A DNA stretch of 64,000 bases from CAITJF01 sp032654645. Lineage in GTDB: Bacteria; Pseudomonadota; Gammaproteobacteria; Burkholderiales; Gallionellaceae. The notes beneath the pieces were generated by a model. It was given only the letters and a program-made list of their open reading frames with translations. It did not search any database and was not told the origin of the DNA. Below are positions 50,104 through 59,523 of the stretch, piece after piece. Made by a program: the position numbers and the translations under genes. Positions within the stretch are counted from its first letter, which is position 1, and each line of letters opens with the position of its first letter. The DNA is taken from positions 434,001 through 498,000 of the forward strand of contig JAULAW010000003.1 in assembly GCA_032654645.1 (NCBI GenBank), written 5' to 3'.

Positions 50104-50851
50104 ACCGGATCAATTGCGTGTGGCTTCCAGCATGCTGTTCGGCATCAGCCTCATTCTGGCGTTGTATGGTTCATTGCACTATGTGCTGCAACTGCCGGTG
50201 TTTCCCTTGCGTGCAGTGCAGTTAAGCGCCGCGCCGCGCCAAGTGAATGCTGCACAGATCGAGGCCATAGTACGCAATGAGATTCGCGGCAATTTTTTTA
50301 CTGTTGATCTGGAAAGTGCGCGGCATGCTTTTGAGAAACTGCCCTGGGTGCGCAAAGTGAGTGTGCGGCGCCATTTCCCCTGGCGGCTGGAAGTGAGCCT
50401 GGAGGAGCATGTGGCGCTGGCGCAGTGGAACGGCACGGAACTGGTGAACACACACGGCGAAGTTTTTTCGGTACAGAGAAATCAGGCGTTACCGAAATTT
50501 CCCGATGGCACGCAGCAATTCCCCGAGGGTCTGCCGCAATTCATAGGCAAGCCCGGCACCGCCGCCGAAGTGACGCAGATGTACTCGGCATTCGGTGAAC
50601 TGCTTACCCCTCTCAAGCAGGAAATTGAGCAGATCAGCCTGTCTCCGCGCCATGCCTGGCAGTTACGCCTGAATAGCGGCATGGTTCTTGAATTGGGGCG
50701 TGAACAGCCCCAGCAACGCCTGGCGCGCTTCGTGGCTATCCAGTGGACAGAGGGCGGAAATACGATGAAGTATGTGGACTTGCGTTATCGCAATGGGTTT
50801 GCCATCAGGCAGATGGCGGAGGATAAAAAACATAACCAGCAACTGGGTTGA
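50093..50851 (+). CDS. ftsQ: Cell division protein FtsQ
   Basis: Bitopic divisome protein that links FtsB/FtsL to the cytoplasmic machinery. 252 residues from the ATG at 50093: a short N-terminus, a membrane helix (about 18-38), a POTRA domain (about 42-115; FFTVDLESARHAFEKLPWVR and VSLEEHVAL), and a beta domain up to the C-terminus. The ATG is preferred over the upstream ATG at 50018, because GGAG at 50083-50086 precedes it by 6 bases and the upstream extension lies wholly inside a repeat. It overlaps ddl by 11 bp. Confidence 0.93.
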   Translation: MWDKPDQLRVASSMLFGISLILALYGSLHYVLQLPVFPLRAVQLSAAPRQVNAAQIEAIVRNEIRGNFFTVDLESARHAFEKLPWVRKVSVRRHFPWRLEVSLEEHVALAQWNGTELVNTHGEVFSVQRNQALPKFPDGTQQFPEGLPQFIGKPGTAAEVTQMYSAFGELLTPLKQEIEQISLSPRHAWQLRLNSGMVLELGREQPQQRLARFVAIQWTEGGNTMKYVDLRYRNGFAIRQMAEDKKHNQQLG

Positions 50852-50886
50852 CGTTTATTCAGCCAGTCGTTTCACCAGTGGTTTTA

Positions 50887-50964
50887 TCAGAAGGCAGAAG
50901 GTTATTTAGGGTGCAAGGAAGACGCCGGGGAATAGACAGATTTTCTGCCCTCTTGTCTTCTGAA
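50887..50964. repeat. Inverted repeat in the ftsQ-ftsA spacer
   Basis: TCAGAAGGCAGAA (50887-50899) and the block around TTCTGCCCTCTTGTCTTCTGA (near 50942-50962) are largely complementary. It fills much of the 125-bp gap before ftsA and is another short palindromic family. Confidence 0.6.
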
Positions 50965-50976
50965 TCGGAGCAAGCA

Positions 50977-52212
50977 ATGAGCAAAAGCAGGGAAGTCAAA
51001 AATTTGATTGTCGGCCTGGATATAGGCACTTCCAAGATTGTCGTCATCGTTGGTGAAATCAAGCCGGAAGGTGCGCTGGAAGTAATCGGCGTGGGGATGC
51101 ATGAATCATCCGGCATGAAGAAGGGGATGGTCGTCAACATAGACGCGACGGTGGCCGCAATCCAGCGCGCGCTGGGCGATGCCGAGCTGATGGCCGACTG
51201 CAAGATACGCGAGGTATACACCGGCATTGCGGGCAGCCACATCAAAAGCCACAACGCCAATGGCATGGTCAAGATCAAGGATAAAGAAGTGGCGCAGGCC
51301 GACATCGACCGCGTGATTGAAACCGCCAGCTCGATCAGCCTGCCGGGTGACCAGCAGACGCTGCACATTCTGGAACAGGAGTTCAGCATAGACGGGCAGG
51401 GGGGTATCAGGAAGCCGCTCGGCATGAGTGGCATGCGCCTGGAAGTCGAGGTACATATCGTCACCGGAGCGGTGGCGGCGGCGCAAAACATCATGAAGTG
51501 CATACATCGCTGCGGGCTGGAAGTGCGCGAGATGATTTTGCAGCCGCTGGCATCGAGCAGGGCGGTGCTGGCTGACGATGAAAAAGACCTGGGCGTGTGC
51601 CTGATTGATATCGGCGGCGGCACTACCGACGTGGCAATTTTCACCGGCGGCGCAATCCGCCATACCGCAGTGATTCCCATCGCGGGCGACCAGATCACCA
51701 ACGATATTGCGATGGCCTTGCGCACCCCGACCAAAGATGCGGAGGACATCAAGATCAAGTATGGCTGTGCCTTGCGCCAGCTTGCCGGCAATGGGCCTAT
51801 CGAAGTGCCCGGTGTAGGCGAACGCGGGCCGCGCATGTTGTCGCGGCAGACCTTGGCGGAGGTTGTCGAGCCGCGCGTGGAAGAGTTGTATTTGCTGGTG
51901 CAGGCCGAATTGCGCCGCAGCGGTTTTGAGGACTTGCTGTCCTCCGGCATTGTGATTACCGGCGGCAGCAGTGCCATGCAAGGCATGGTGGAACTGGGCG
52001 AGGAGATTTTTCATATGCCGGTGCGCTTGGGGTTGCCGCATTACGTGGGTGGCTTATCTGATGTGGTGAAAACACCGCGTTTTTCCACCGGTGTCGGTTT
52101 GCTGCTGTATGGGCTGGAACAACACCAGCGCCAGCGGGCGGCACGCCTGAGTTCGAATTCCTTCAGTGATGTGCTGGACAGGATGAAAGCGTGGTTCCAG
52201 GATAATTTTTAG
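50977..52212 (+). CDS. ftsA: Cell division protein FtsA
   Basis: Actin-like ATPase that tethers FtsZ to the membrane. 411 residues from the ATG at 50977, which is preceded by GGAGCAAGC; an in-frame TTG/GTG start upstream would run through a repeat. Actin-family motifs are present: VGLDIGTSKIVVIVGE (phosphate 1), LIDIGGGTTDVAIF (phosphate 2) and VITGGSSAMQGM (adenosine). The C-terminal amphipathic helix (VLDRMKAWFQDNF) for membrane binding is intact. Length is normal. Confidence 0.96.
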   Translation: MSKSREVKNLIVGLDIGTSKIVVIVGEIKPEGALEVIGVGMHESSGMKKGMVVNIDATVAAIQRALGDAELMADCKIREVYTGIAGSHIKSHNANGMVKIKDKEVAQADIDRVIETASSISLPGDQQTLHILEQEFSIDGQGGIRKPLGMSGMRLEVEVHIVTGAVAAAQNIMKCIHRCGLEVREMILQPLASSRAVLADDEKDLGVCLIDIGGGTTDVAIFTGGAIRHTAVIPIAGDQITNDIAMALRTPTKDAEDIKIKYGCALRQLAGNGPIEVPGVGERGPRMLSRQTLAEVVEPRVEELYLLVQAELRRSGFEDLLSSGIVITGGSSAMQGMVELGEEIFHMPVRLGLPHYVGGLSDVVKTPRFSTGVGLLLYGLEQHQRQRAARLSSNSFSDVLDRMKAWFQDNF

Positions 52213-52304
52213 CGGAGTGGCTTTTAACAAGCGGTTTCTTGCAGGGCAATTTTTAAATGGTATTTTGGGGTTTTTGGTTTTGTAATCAATCTGGGAGAAA
52301 AGAA

Positions 52305-53459
52305 ATGTTCGAAATTATGGATACACAACTTCAGGATGCTGTAATTAAGGTGATAGGCGTGGGTGGCTGTGGCGGCAATGCGGTGGATCATATGATCGAG
52401 GAGGGAGTGCAGGGTGTGGATTTCATCACCATCAACACCGATGCACAGGCGCTTAAACGCAGCAAGGCGCGCACCCAGTTGCAGATCGGCGCCAGCATCA
52501 CCAAGGGGTTGGGTGCGGGGGCAATTCCGGATGTCGGGCGGGCCGCCGCCGAGGAAGACCGCGCGCGCATCGCTGAATTGGTCAAAGGCGCCAACATGGT
52601 GTTTATCACCGCCGGCATGGGTGGCGGCACCGGTACTGGCGCTGCGCCGGTCGTGGCCCAGGTGGCCAGGGAACTGGGCATCCTCACCGTGGCCGTGGTG
52701 ACCAAACCCTTTGCCCACGAAGGCAAGCGCATGCGCCTGGCGCAGGCGGGGATCGAAGCGTTATCCGAATATGTGGATTCGCTGATCATCGTCCCGAACG
52801 AGAAACTGATGACAGTGCTGGGCGAAGACACCACACTGCTTGATGCGTTCCGCTCCTCCAACAGTGTATTGCAGGGCGCGGTAGCTGGGATTGCCGAAGT
52901 AATCAATGTGCCCGGTTTGGTCAATGTGGACTTTGCCGACGTATGCACCCTGATGTCGGAAAACGGCATGGCAATGATGGGTTCGGCCACCGCCTCCGGG
53001 CCGGGGCGCGGCAAACTTGCCGCAGAACGCGCCATGTCCAGCCCGTTGCTGGAGGATGTGGATTTGGCGGGTGCGCGCGGCGTGCTGGTAAACATCAGTT
53101 CCAATAGCAGCCTCACGCTGAAGGAATACAGGGAGGTTACCAACAGCGTGCAGTTCGCCATTGAAGATGCCACCGTGATAGTCGGCTCGGTGTTTGATGA
53201 GAACATGGGTGATGAGTTGCGGGTTACCATAGTTGCGACAGGGCTGGGTTCACCTGCGAAAAACAGGCAACCCAAGCCCGAACTGGTCTCCTGGGAGCGC
53301 ACCGGCACGCATGATGAGCCGGTGGCCGTCAATTACAACGAGCTTGAAAAGCCGACAGTGATGCGTAGCGGGCGGCACCGTGAAGCGGTCGAGGCGATGA
53401 AACAGTCGGGTGTCGATACACTGGACATCCCGTCATTTTTGCGCAAACAGGCGGATTGA
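52305..53459 (+). CDS. ftsZ: Cell division protein FtsZ
   Basis: Tubulin-like GTPase that forms the Z ring. 384 residues from the ATG at 52305, with GGGAGAAAAGA upstream. The GTP-binding tubulin signature GGGTGTG is at residues 106-112, and NEKLMTVLGEDTTLLDAF is the nearby catalytic region. The C-terminal conserved peptide DIPSFLRKQAD, which binds FtsA, is intact. The spacer from ftsA is 92 bp, and AT-rich DNA there may hold an internal promoter. Confidence 0.97.
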   Translation: MFEIMDTQLQDAVIKVIGVGGCGGNAVDHMIEEGVQGVDFITINTDAQALKRSKARTQLQIGASITKGLGAGAIPDVGRAAAEEDRARIAELVKGANMVFITAGMGGGTGTGAAPVVAQVARELGILTVAVVTKPFAHEGKRMRLAQAGIEALSEYVDSLIIVPNEKLMTVLGEDTTLLDAFRSSNSVLQGAVAGIAEVINVPGLVNVDFADVCTLMSENGMAMMGSATASGPGRGKLAAERAMSSPLLEDVDLAGARGVLVNISSNSSLTLKEYREVTNSVQFAIEDATVIVGSVFDENMGDELRVTIVATGLGSPAKNRQPKPELVSWERTGTHDEPVAVNYNELEKPTVMRSGRHREAVEAMKQSGVDTLDIPSFLRKQAD

Positions 53460-53496
53460 TATACTGTTGGACTTGTATTGCCGGGCTGGAGAACTT

Positions 53497-53525
53497 TTGG
53501 CCGAGTGTTGCAGCCATGTTAAACT
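53497..53525 (+). promoter_or_regulatory. Possible sigma-70 promoter of lpxC
   Basis: TTGGCC (53497-53502) and TAAACT (53520-53525) separated by 17 bases. This would allow lpxC to be transcribed apart from ftsZ. The match is moderate. Confidence 0.4.
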
Positions 53526-53554
53526 ATGCGCCTGATTGATTGGACTCTAACAAC

Positions 53555-54466
53555 ATGGTTAAGCAACGTACACTGAAAAATCCGGTGCAAGCGACAGGGG
53601 TCGGGTTGCATACTGGCGAAAGGGTGGACCTGACCTTGCGCCCTGCGCCCGCCAACAACGGCATCGTGTTCCGCCGCGTGGATATGGCTCCGGTGGTGGA
53701 AATACGTGCCGAGGCACATGCAGTGCACGACACGCGCCTGTCCACCTGTCTGGAAGCAAGCGGCGCACGCGTGTCCACCGTCGAGCATTTGATGTCCGCT
53801 TTTGCCGGGTTGGGCGTGGATAATGCCTTTGTTGACCTGAACAGCGCGGAAGTCCCGATAATGGATGGCAGCGCCGGCACGTTCATTTTTCTGCTGCAAT
53901 CTGCGGGTATAACCGAGCAGCCCGCCGCAAAAAAATTCATCCGCATCAAGAAAACCGTGGAGGTCAAGGAGGGTGACAAGTGGGTGCGCTTCGAGCCGTT
54001 CAACGGTTATAAATTGAATTTCACCATCGCCTTCGCCCACCCGGTGTTTTCCACTAGCAAACAGGATGTGACGGTTGATCTCGGGGAGCATTCCTACATC
54101 AAGGAAGTAAGCCGCGCCCGCACCTTCGGCTTCATGCAGGATGTCGAGGCCATGCGCGCCCAAGGGCTGGCACTGGGCGGTAATCTGGACAACGCTATCG
54201 TGATGGACGAGTACCGCGTCATCAATCCGGACGGCCTGCGCTTCGAAGACGAATTCGTCAAACACAAGGTTCTGGATGCCATCGGTGATTTATACCTGCT
54301 CGGCCATCCGCTAATCGGCGCTTTTTCCGGCTACAAATCCGGCCACGCGCTCAACAATGCCCTGCTGCGCGCCTTGCTGGCCGACGAGCAGGCATGGGAG
54401 TTCGTCACATTCGGCAAGGCTGAGGAGGCGCCGGCATTCCTGCGCCTGCAGTTGCAGGCGGCTTGA
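53555..54466 (+). CDS. lpxC: UDP-3-O-acyl-N-acetylglucosamine deacetylase
   Basis: Zinc enzyme that commits UDP-GlcNAc derivatives to lipid A synthesis. 303 residues from the ATG at 53555. Zinc ligands and catalytic residues are visible in VEHLMSAFAGLG, HKVLDAIGDLYLLG and GHPLIGAFSGYKSGHALNN. The N-terminal KNPVQATGVGLHTGE motif is normal. It follows ftsZ in the usual order. No abnormality is seen. Confidence 0.96.
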   Translation: MVKQRTLKNPVQATGVGLHTGERVDLTLRPAPANNGIVFRRVDMAPVVEIRAEAHAVHDTRLSTCLEASGARVSTVEHLMSAFAGLGVDNAFVDLNSAEVPIMDGSAGTFIFLLQSAGITEQPAAKKFIRIKKTVEVKEGDKWVRFEPFNGYKLNFTIAFAHPVFSTSKQDVTVDLGEHSYIKEVSRARTFGFMQDVEAMRAQGLALGGNLDNAIVMDEYRVINPDGLRFEDEFVKHKVLDAIGDLYLLGHPLIGAFSGYKSGHALNNALLRALLADEQAWEFVTFGKAEEAPAFLRLQLQAA

Positions 54467-54496
54467 TTCACGCACTCTCCCGCAAAGGGGAAAGCC

Positions 54497-54697
54497 ATGC
54501 TTATCTTGCGCCTGTTGCTCATCCTGTCCGCACTCTCCGTGATTTTGGCTGGCGGAATGTATGTTTTTACCCGCAACCGCCGCTACCTCAATCTGGCCTG
54601 GCAAATAGTTCGCTTCGTGGTTTTTGCGCTGCTGGTGTTTGCCGCGCTGTTCGTGCTTGAGCGCTATGTATTGATCGGCTGGCGTATCTTGGTATAA
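54497..54697 (+). CDS. Small two-helix inner-membrane protein
   Basis: 66 residues with two hydrophobic helices (about 4-21 and 36-58) joined by a basic loop (RNRRY). AAAGGGGAAAGC precedes the ATG. It lies directly after lpxC on the same strand. Its short spacing and good Shine-Dalgarno suggest it is real. The family is not recognised and no catalytic residue is visible, so its role is unknown. Confidence 0.65.
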   Translation: MLILRLLLILSALSVILAGGMYVFTRNRRYLNLAWQIVRFVVFALLVFAALFVLERYVLIGWRILV

Positions 54698-54698
54698 C

Positions 54699-55130
54699 TT
54701 ACTTAGCTATATTGCCTTTGCCAGCCAGGCGCTGCAATGCCCTTTTTAATGGCGAGTCAGGCAATTTGCCAGCCAAATCAATCAGCCGCTGCCGCCCTGC
54801 CGCATCCAGCAATGCTGGGGTGGGAGTGCGCATGATGGGCGGCTGGGTAACTTGCACCCTCACCAGAATTCCAGTAACCTCGCAACCCGCGCCTTGGAAT
54901 AGGAGGGTCAGTTCGGGGGCAAGCTGGCGCAACTTTGCGGCCGCCGAGCTGTTTTCTGCTCCGAGCGTAAGGATTTGCCGCTCAAGTTGCAGCACGTGGC
55001 TGGCTCGCACCAGAGAAGGCGGAGCTACCCGCTCATAATGCCGTTGCAAAGCAACCAGTTGCGCCGCCTTAACGGATAAATGGCGCAACTCATGGCTGGC
55101 GCCCAAGTAAGAGTTTAAACGTTTAGACAC
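54699..55130 (-). CDS. DUF721 (DciA-like) protein
   Basis: 143 residues starting with GTG at 55130. The N-terminal half (about 10-95) is a KH-like DUF721 domain; the C-terminal half ends in a helical region with PALLDAAGRQRLIDLAGKLP. DciA proteins of this family help load or control the replicative helicase DnaB in bacteria without DnaC. It points opposite to the flanking genes, diverging from the M23 peptidase gene. No ATG lies near the domain start, so the N-terminus is only probable. Confidence 0.75.
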   Translation of the reverse strand: MSKRLNSYLGASHELRHLSVKAAQLVALQRHYERVAPPSLVRASHVLQLERQILTLGAENSSAAAKLRQLAPELTLLFQGAGCEVTGILVRVQVTQPPIMRTPTPALLDAAGRQRLIDLAGKLPDSPLKRALQRLAGKGNIAK

Positions 55131-55157
55131 AGAATCAATAAATACTGAAGGTGGAAT

Positions 55158-56084
55158 ATGAATGTTATTCTGGTTTCCAGCCGCTTTGCAAAAGTTCATA
55201 GCATCACGCTGCATGGAGGGCATTTGCTGCTGGCCGCATTGTTGGCTATCGGCTTGCTGTTTGTGGCCGTATTTGCGGTGCAGTACACCATCGTTCGCTT
55301 CCATCCGGATGCGCTGAGCACCGAGGTGCGCAATTGGCTGGCCAGTGCGCAAAGCGAAAGCCAGCGGAAGCAACAATCTTACTTGCGCGATGGCCTGGAT
55401 ACCATGGCTATCCGCTTGGGGCAAATGCAGGCCCAGTTATCACGTTTGGATACGCTGGGCGCCCGCCTGGCCAAATTGAGCGGAATGAAGCCGCAGGAAT
55501 TTAATTTTGACCAGCCGCCCGCGCAAGGCGGCCCCTACATACCGGCACCGGCAATACAGCAGGACATTTCCTTGTCCGGCATGAACCAGCAGTTGGCTAG
55601 CCTGTCGGTGTTGCTGAATGACCGCAATGACAAGCTGGGGGCACTGGAAACTTTGCTGATGCAGTCCAGCCTGGACAAAAAACTGTTTCCCTCCGCATTG
55701 CCGGTCATAACTGGCTGGCATTCCTCCGATTTCGGCTGGCGCATCGACCCCTTTACCGGTAAGTACGCGATGCATGAAGGGGTGGACTTTATGGTGACAG
55801 AAGGCACGCCCATCAAGGCTTCTGCCGGTGGTGTCGTGGCTTACTCGGACGAACATCCACAATATGGTAAAATGATCGAAATTGATCACGGCAATGGCAT
55901 TATCACGCGCTATGCGCATGCTTCGAAATTGCTGGTCAAAGTCGGCCAGATAGTGCGGCGTGGAGAAGAGATTGCCAAGGTTGGCAGCACAGGCCGTTCT
56001 ACCGGCAATCACCTGCACTTTGAAGTGAGGCACAAGGGTATGGCTCAAAACCCTGTGCGTTTCCTGCAAAACACCCCGAGTTGA
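55158..56084 (+). CDS. M23-family peptidoglycan endopeptidase, membrane-anchored
   Basis: 308 residues. An N-terminal membrane helix (about 21-45) is followed by a coiled-coil-like region (about 60-175) and a LytM/M23 domain (about 195-300). Zinc ligands are the His and Asp of MHEGVDF and the HLH of NHLHFEV, so the site is complete and it may be an active endopeptidase rather than an EnvC-type activator. Its position between the DUF721 gene and secA is conserved in betaproteobacteria. A strong terminator follows. Confidence 0.9.
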   Translation: MNVILVSSRFAKVHSITLHGGHLLLAALLAIGLLFVAVFAVQYTIVRFHPDALSTEVRNWLASAQSESQRKQQSYLRDGLDTMAIRLGQMQAQLSRLDTLGARLAKLSGMKPQEFNFDQPPAQGGPYIPAPAIQQDISLSGMNQQLASLSVLLNDRNDKLGALETLLMQSSLDKKLFPSALPVITGWHSSDFGWRIDPFTGKYAMHEGVDFMVTEGTPIKASAGGVVAYSDEHPQYGKMIEIDHGNGIITRYAHASKLLVKVGQIVRRGEEIAKVGSTGRSTGNHLHFEVRHKGMAQNPVRFLQNTPS

Positions 56085-56104
56085 TGGGTACTGATTTTGT
56101 GCTG

Positions 56105-56138
56105 GGGTGAGGTTTGGAGCCTCACCCTTTTTGTTTTT
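56105..56138 (+). terminator. Rho-independent terminator after the M23 gene
   Basis: GGGTGAGG (56105-56112) pairs perfectly with CCTCACCC (56120-56127) and is followed by TTTTTGTTTTT. Confidence 0.92.
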
Positions 56139-56182
56139 GTAACCCGGATTTTTGTGACCAGGAATTGAAATAGAAATAAAAG

Positions 56183-58897
56183 ATGATTTCCAATTTGTTA
56201 AAAAGTATATTCGGCAGCCGCAACGACCGCCTGCTCAAACAATACCGTCAGACCGTGCTGGTAATTAACGCCCTTGAAGCTGGAGTGGCAAAGCTGTCTG
56301 ATGAGGAATTGCGGCACAAGACAGGCACCTTCAAACAGCGTGTTGCTCAAGGTGAATCCCTCGATGCTTTGCTGCCGGAGGCGTTTGCCGTGGTGCGCGA
56401 AGCCAGCCAGCGCATATTGCAGATGCGCCATTTCGATGAACAGTTGATCGGCGGCATGGTGTTGCATTATGGCAAGATCGCAGAAATGCGCACCGGCGAA
56501 GGCAAAACCTTGATGGCGACACTGTCCGCGTATCTCAACGCGCTGTCCGGCCAAGGCGTGCATGTGGTGACGGTGAACGATTATCTGGCCAGCCGCGACG
56601 CAGAATGGATGGGGCGGTTGTATCGCTTCCTCGGCCTTTCGGTTGGCGTCATCCTGTCGCAGATGGATCATGCCGACAAGCAGACTGCTTACGCCGCTGA
56701 CATCACTTACGGCACCAACAACGAATTTGGTTTCGACTACCTGCGCGATAACATGGCGACCCACGCCAACGAGCGTTTCCAGCGCAAGCTGAACTACGCC
56801 ATTGTGGACGAGGTGGACTCCATCCTGATAGACGAGGCGCGCACTCCGCTGATTATCTCCGGGCAGGCAGAAGACAATGTAGATGTTTATATGCGTATGA
56901 ACTTGTTGGTGCCTCAGCTTACCCGCCAGCAGGCTGAAGATGGTCCGGGCGATTACAGCGTGGATGAGAAAAACCACCAGATTCTGCTCACCGAAATCGG
57001 GCACGAGAACGCCGAGCACTTGTTGGCCAAAAGCGGGTTGTTGCCCGCAGGCGGCAGCCTGTATGACCCGGCCAACATTACGCTGGTTCATCATCTGTAT
57101 GCCGCATTGCGCGCGCATGCGCTGTATCACCGTGACCAGCATTATGTGGTGCAGGACGGCGAGGTAGTCATTGTGGACGAATTTACCGGGCGCATGATGG
57201 CAGGTCGGCGTTGGTCGGATGGCCTGCACCAAGCGGTGGAAGCCAAGGAAGGGGTGCCTATCAATAAGGAAAACCAGACGCTCGCGTCCATCACCTTCCA
57301 GAATTACTTCCGCATGTACGGCAAGTTGGCCGGCATGACCGGCACTGCGGATACCGAGGCCTATGAGTTCCAGCAGATTTACAACCTGGAAACCGTGATC
57401 ATTCCGCCGCACCTGCCCACCATCCGCAAGGACATGATGGACAAGGTATACCTGACACTGGGCGAAAAATACACGGCGGTGATCGCGGACATTCGGGACT
57501 GCTTCCAGCGCGGCCAGCCGGTGCTGGTCGGTACGACCTCGATTGAAACGTCGGAGCTGTTATCGCAACTGCTGGAGAAAGAGAAACTGCCGCATCAGGT
57601 TCTGAATGCCAAGCAGCACGCGCGCGAAGCCGAAATTGTGGCGCAGGCTGGCCGTCCTAAGATGGTCACTATCGCCACCAACATGGCCGGGCGCGGCACC
57701 GACATCGTGCTGGGCGGCAACGTGGAAAAACCCATTGAACTGCTGCGCATGGACGAGAGCCTGGATCACGCCACGCGCAACCAGCGTATCGAACAATTGC
57801 GCACCGAATGGCGGCCAGTGCACGAGCAGATATTGGCGAGCGGCGGCCTGCATATCATCGGCACCGAGCGGCATGAATCACGCCGGGTGGATAACCAGTT
57901 GCGCGGGCGGGCCGGGCGCCAGGGCGACCCCGGCTCCAGCCGCTTCTACCTGTCGCTGGAAGATCCGTTGCTGCGCATATTCGCCTCCGACCGGGTGGCG
58001 GCGATCATGAACAGGTTCAAGCTGCCGGAAGGCGAGGCGATCGAGCATCCCTGGGTGACGCGCGCCATCGAAAACGCGCAGCGCAAGGTCGAGGCGCGTA
58101 ACTTCGATATGCGCAAGCAGATTCTCGAGTACGACGATGTCGCCAACGACCAGCGCAAGGTGATATACCAGCAACGCAATGAACTGCTGGAAAGCGCAGA
58201 TATTTCCGAGACCATTGCGGCGATGCGCGACGGGGTCATGAACGACATGATAGGCGAGCACATTCCGCCGCAAAGCATGGAAGAGCAGTGGGATGTCCCG
58301 GCACTGGAAAAAGCGCTGGCTGCAGAATTCCAGCTGGACTTGACGCTGGTGCAGTGGCTGGAACAGGACAATAAGCTGGACGAAACCGGCCTGCGCGGGC
58401 GGGTGGCGCAAGCTGCGCAGCAACAGTATCAGGCCAAGGTGGATCAGGTAGGTGCGGAAGTAATGCATCAGTATGAGCGCATGGTCTTGCTGCAAAGCCT
58501 GGATACCCATTGGCGCGAACACCTGGCTGCGCTGGATCACCTGCGCCAGGGCATCCATCTGCGCGGCTATGCACAGAAAAACCCCAAGCAGGAATACAAA
58601 CGCGAAGCGTTTGAGCTGTTTTCGGCGATGCTGGAAACCATCAAACGCAATGTCACGCAAACGCTGATGAACGTGCAGATACGCAGCGAGCAGGATATCG
58701 AGGCGGTAGAAGCGCCCCAGGCTCCGGAAAATGTGCAGTATCATCACGCCGATTACGATGAGGCGTTGGGGCAAACGGATAGCGCAAAAGAGGAGCATCA
58801 GCCATTCGTGCGCAGCGGCGAAAAAATCGGGCGCAATGACCCGTGCCCGTGCGGCTCCGGCAAGAAATACAAGCAATGCCACGGGAAGTTGAGTTGA
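56183..58897 (+). CDS. secA: Preprotein translocase ATPase SecA
   Basis: Motor of the Sec export pathway. 904 residues, normal length. Walker A GEGKT (about 105-109), the DEVDSILIDEARTPL helicase motif (Walker B), TNMAGRGTDIVLGG and QLRGRAGRQGDPGSSRFYLS are all present, and the C-terminal zinc-binding SEC-C motif RNDPCPCGSGKKYKQCHG is intact. The ATG follows an AT-rich leader with a weak Shine-Dalgarno. No sign of a secM gene upstream, as expected outside the enterics. Confidence 0.97.
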   Translation: MISNLLKSIFGSRNDRLLKQYRQTVLVINALEAGVAKLSDEELRHKTGTFKQRVAQGESLDALLPEAFAVVREASQRILQMRHFDEQLIGGMVLHYGKIAEMRTGEGKTLMATLSAYLNALSGQGVHVVTVNDYLASRDAEWMGRLYRFLGLSVGVILSQMDHADKQTAYAADITYGTNNEFGFDYLRDNMATHANERFQRKLNYAIVDEVDSILIDEARTPLIISGQAEDNVDVYMRMNLLVPQLTRQQAEDGPGDYSVDEKNHQILLTEIGHENAEHLLAKSGLLPAGGSLYDPANITLVHHLYAALRAHALYHRDQHYVVQDGEVVIVDEFTGRMMAGRRWSDGLHQAVEAKEGVPINKENQTLASITFQNYFRMYGKLAGMTGTADTEAYEFQQIYNLETVIIPPHLPTIRKDMMDKVYLTLGEKYTAVIADIRDCFQRGQPVLVGTTSIETSELLSQLLEKEKLPHQVLNAKQHAREAEIVAQAGRPKMVTIATNMAGRGTDIVLGGNVEKPIELLRMDESLDHATRNQRIEQLRTEWRPVHEQILASGGLHIIGTERHESRRVDNQLRGRAGRQGDPGSSRFYLSLEDPLLRIFASDRVAAIMNRFKLPEGEAIEHPWVTRAIENAQRKVEARNFDMRKQILEYDDVANDQRKVIYQQRNELLESADISETIAAMRDGVMNDMIGEHIPPQSMEEQWDVPALEKALAAEFQLDLTLVQWLEQDNKLDETGLRGRVAQAAQQQYQAKVDQVGAEVMHQYERMVLLQSLDTHWREHLAALDHLRQGIHLRGYAQKNPKQEYKREAFELFSAMLETIKRNVTQTLMNVQIRSEQDIEAVEAPQAPENVQYHHADYDEALGQTDSAKEEHQPFVRSGEKIGRNDPCPCGSGKKYKQCHGKLS

Positions 58898-58922
58898 ATT
58901 TTTTCTTCAAGGGAGGGTGATA

Positions 58923-59420
58923 ATGGCAACGGACGCTTTTATTTTGCAGGCTTTGCGCAACTCCAGCCTGTCTGATGAGTTACGTGACGCAGAGATTGCG
59001 ACCCTGGCGGGGTTCATTACGGTGCGTGATTACAAGGCGGGAGAGTCCATCCTGAAGCCAAGTGATGGCGAATTGCAAGACACGCTGCTGATCCTTGGCA
59101 GCGGCGAGGTAGAGGCTACCGCCACGACTGACGGCGAAAAGAACACCCTGCACCTGCTCAAACCGGGCGATCTGGCTGGCATCATCGGGTTTACCGGCGG
59201 CAGCGCGATGCAGATCAGCACCACGATAGTAGCCAAGACCGATTGCAAAGTGTTATTGCTGGAACGCGCACGTTTCGAGACCCTGCTCAACACCCAGCCA
59301 GCCATCGTATATTACGTGATGCGCGGCATCGTGCGGCACGTGCATGGCATCGTGCGGCGCATGGACATGCAGTCGGCGCAGATGAGCAACTACATTTACA
59401 AGCAAGGCGGGCGCTACTGA
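58923..59420 (+). CDS. Stand-alone cyclic-nucleotide-binding domain protein
   Basis: 165 residues. A cNMP-type beta-roll (about 35-125; YKAGESILKPSDGELQDTLL and LKPGDLAGIIGFTGG) followed by a helical tail (about 130-165), and no helix-turn-helix. It therefore cannot act as a CRP/FNR transcription factor by itself and may regulate a partner protein. The typical Arg-Ser pair for cAMP binding is not obvious, so ligand binding is uncertain. AAGGGAGGG precedes the ATG at 58923. It lies 25 bp after secA, likely in the same transcript. Confidence 0.8.
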   Translation: MATDAFILQALRNSSLSDELRDAEIATLAGFITVRDYKAGESILKPSDGELQDTLLILGSGEVEATATTDGEKNTLHLLKPGDLAGIIGFTGGSAMQISTTIVAKTDCKVLLLERARFETLLNTQPAIVYYVMRGIVRHVHGIVRRMDMQSAQMSNYIYKQGGRY

Positions 59421-59523
59421 TCCCAGCCCCATTTCAGCAGTGATACTGCGTTGGCTTGCGCGCCCGCCTGGCGCCGCCTTGTTTCAATTTCGATATGGAA
59501 TGGGAATAACCAGGTAATCTCAT

